A stretch of DNA of 32,905 bases from Kiloniellaceae bacterium (GTDB taxonomy: Bacteria; Pseudomonadota; Alphaproteobacteria; Kiloniellales; J153), in NCBI GenBank assembly GCA_021776215.1, contig JAJFGI010000197.1:1-32905 (forward strand), in the 5' to 3' direction. Under the pieces are notes generated by a model, which saw only the letters and a list, made by a program, of their open reading frames with translations, had not been told where the DNA came from and ran no database searches. Position 1 is the first letter of the stretch. Each line of letters opens with the position of its first letter. Both the position numbers and the translations under genes were made by a program. Below are positions 32,092 to 32,905 of this stretch, piece after piece.

Positions 32092-32905
32092 TCAAGGGTT
32101 CAGTCCCATCTCCCTATAGGCCGTCCGAAAGGCGTCGATCGACGTCTTGATCATCGTCTTGGCGCCTTCGTGATCGCGGTAGCTGTCGATCAGATGCATG
32201 GCGCGTTGCCGATTGAACGCCTGGAACGCGTCGGATTCCCAGGCGGCTCGCAAGGCGGCCTGCAAGTACACCCGCCGCGGTTCGGCAACGCCGGGCAGAC
32301 TCCAGAAACCACGAAACCGGGGCAGCGGATCGAAGAGCAATCCGACGTCGGGCAACACCGGTACTTTCTCATGGCCAAGAGGTCGCTGCGGGTGGAGGGT
32401 GAGAATCGGAGTCATCTTGCCGCTTTCCAAGAAGCTGGCCACGTCCCCGGGCTGTTCCAACAGGGCATCCACCGTGCCGCCGATCAGGGCGGCGTACCGT
32501 TCCGCCGGGTTGTCGAAGCCGACCTGGCTAACCTCGAAGCCGAGCGCCCGCTCGACCATGAACAGATTGACCCGTTCCATGGCGCCGGGCGTACCGACGT
32601 TTGCGATCTTGACGTTGCCGGGGCTCGCCTTGGCATAGGCGACAAAGGACGGCCAGTCGGAGAACCGTACCTCGCCCGGGCGGATATAGATCTGGCTGAA
32701 GGTTACCTGCGCGATGCCCAGCGGCCACCAATCCTGGGCGGGGTCTTGTTGCAATTTTCCCGCGGCGAAATTCGCCGCGACTTCTTCCATCGATTCGAAC
32801 AGCGTATAGCCGTCGGCCGGTGCCGTCATGAATTCGGGCACCGCGGCCATGCCCGACTCGCCCGGCCGATTGACCACCACGACCTTGGCGCCGACGACCT
32901 GTTCC
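32092..32905 (-). CDS. TctC/Bug-family periplasmic binding protein, partial
   Basis: The gene runs off the right edge; about 270 C-terminal residues are present. The window-edge segment ends QVVGAKVVVVNRPGESG, typical of the tripartite tricarboxylate transporter solute receptors, followed by PADGYTLFESM, NVGTPGAMERVNLFMVER, a VDALLEQPGDVASFLESG segment and the terminal EMGLNP. Such receptors bind citrate or other organic acids for a TctAB transporter, but large orphan families exist and no tctAB is visible. The missing part holds the signal peptide. Confidence 0.9.
   Translation of the reverse strand, partial: EQVVGAKVVVVNRPGESGMAAVPEFMTAPADGYTLFESMEEVAANFAAGKLQQDPAQDWWPLGIAQVTFSQIYIRPGEVRFSDWPSFVAYAKASPGNVKIANVGTPGAMERVNLFMVERALGFEVSQVGFDNPAERYAALIGGTVDALLEQPGDVASFLESGKMTPILTLHPQRPLGHEKVPVLPDVGLLFDPLPRFRGFWSLPGVAEPRRVYLQAALRAAWESDAFQAFNRQRAMHLIDSYRDHEGAKTMIKTSIDAFRTAYREMGLNP

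Overview
The window is high-GC DNA (roughly 60% by eye) and reads as a free-living alphaproteobacterial chromosome, possibly Rhodospirillales-like. The evidence is a Phasin_2-type granule protein with a ketone-body/PHB cassette, a DcaP-like porin, an orphan MlaC-like protein, a TctC/Bug-type binding protein, a DUF1207 outer-membrane protein and many 4-nt ATGA gene overlaps. No rRNA, tRNA, CRISPR array or intact mobile element was seen.

Layout. 1-2.4 kb (+): a TetR regulator, the AhpD-like gene it probably controls through an inverted repeat inside the promoter, a small membrane ORF broken by an in-frame TAA, and an orphan OmpR-type response regulator with a degenerate receiver. 2.6-3.5 kb (-): an ECF sigma factor and its zinc-finger anti-sigma, overlapping by 4 nt. 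4.0-14.5 kb (+): a long co-directional metabolic run. It begins with phasin, acetoacetate decarboxylase, 3-hydroxybutyrate dehydrogenase and a patatin-like hydrolase (storage polymer and ketone-body metabolism). A glutaredoxin/AhpF-type reductase fusion follows, then a cassette of membrane-anchored FMN glutamate-synthase-like protein, atypical aldehyde dehydrogenase and acetolactate-synthase-like ThDP enzyme, and finally a YeeE/YedE membrane protein.

14.7-25.6 kb is almost entirely on the minus strand: a DehI-type haloacid dehalogenase relative, a TPR-sulfotransferase coupled to a trypsin-like lipoprotein, a DcaP-like porin, a 56-aa lipoprotein, an NDH-2/patatin/membrane-protein operon (the patatin is a paralogue of the one at 6.1 kb), a small conserved-looking protein, and an MlaC-like protein preceded by a 32-aa hydrophobic peptide. 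Three TGTGA-N6-TCACA-like palindromes lie in the control regions at 24.2, 25.9 and 26.0 kb, around the NDH-2 operon and the divergent peptide/CBS pair.

26.1-32.9 kb is mixed: a CBS-domain protein, a PagL-like outer-membrane protein, a decayed tyrosine-recombinase N-terminus in a gene-poor patch (a scar of past integration), glutaminase, a BON-like/DUF1207 protein, a small lipoprotein, a very lysine-rich histone H1-like protein with a good promoter, and a TctC-type binding protein running off the right edge. Strong bidirectional hairpin terminators separate the convergent pairs at 30.4 and 32.05 kb.

Functions are inferred from sequence motifs and family memory only; no database search was run.
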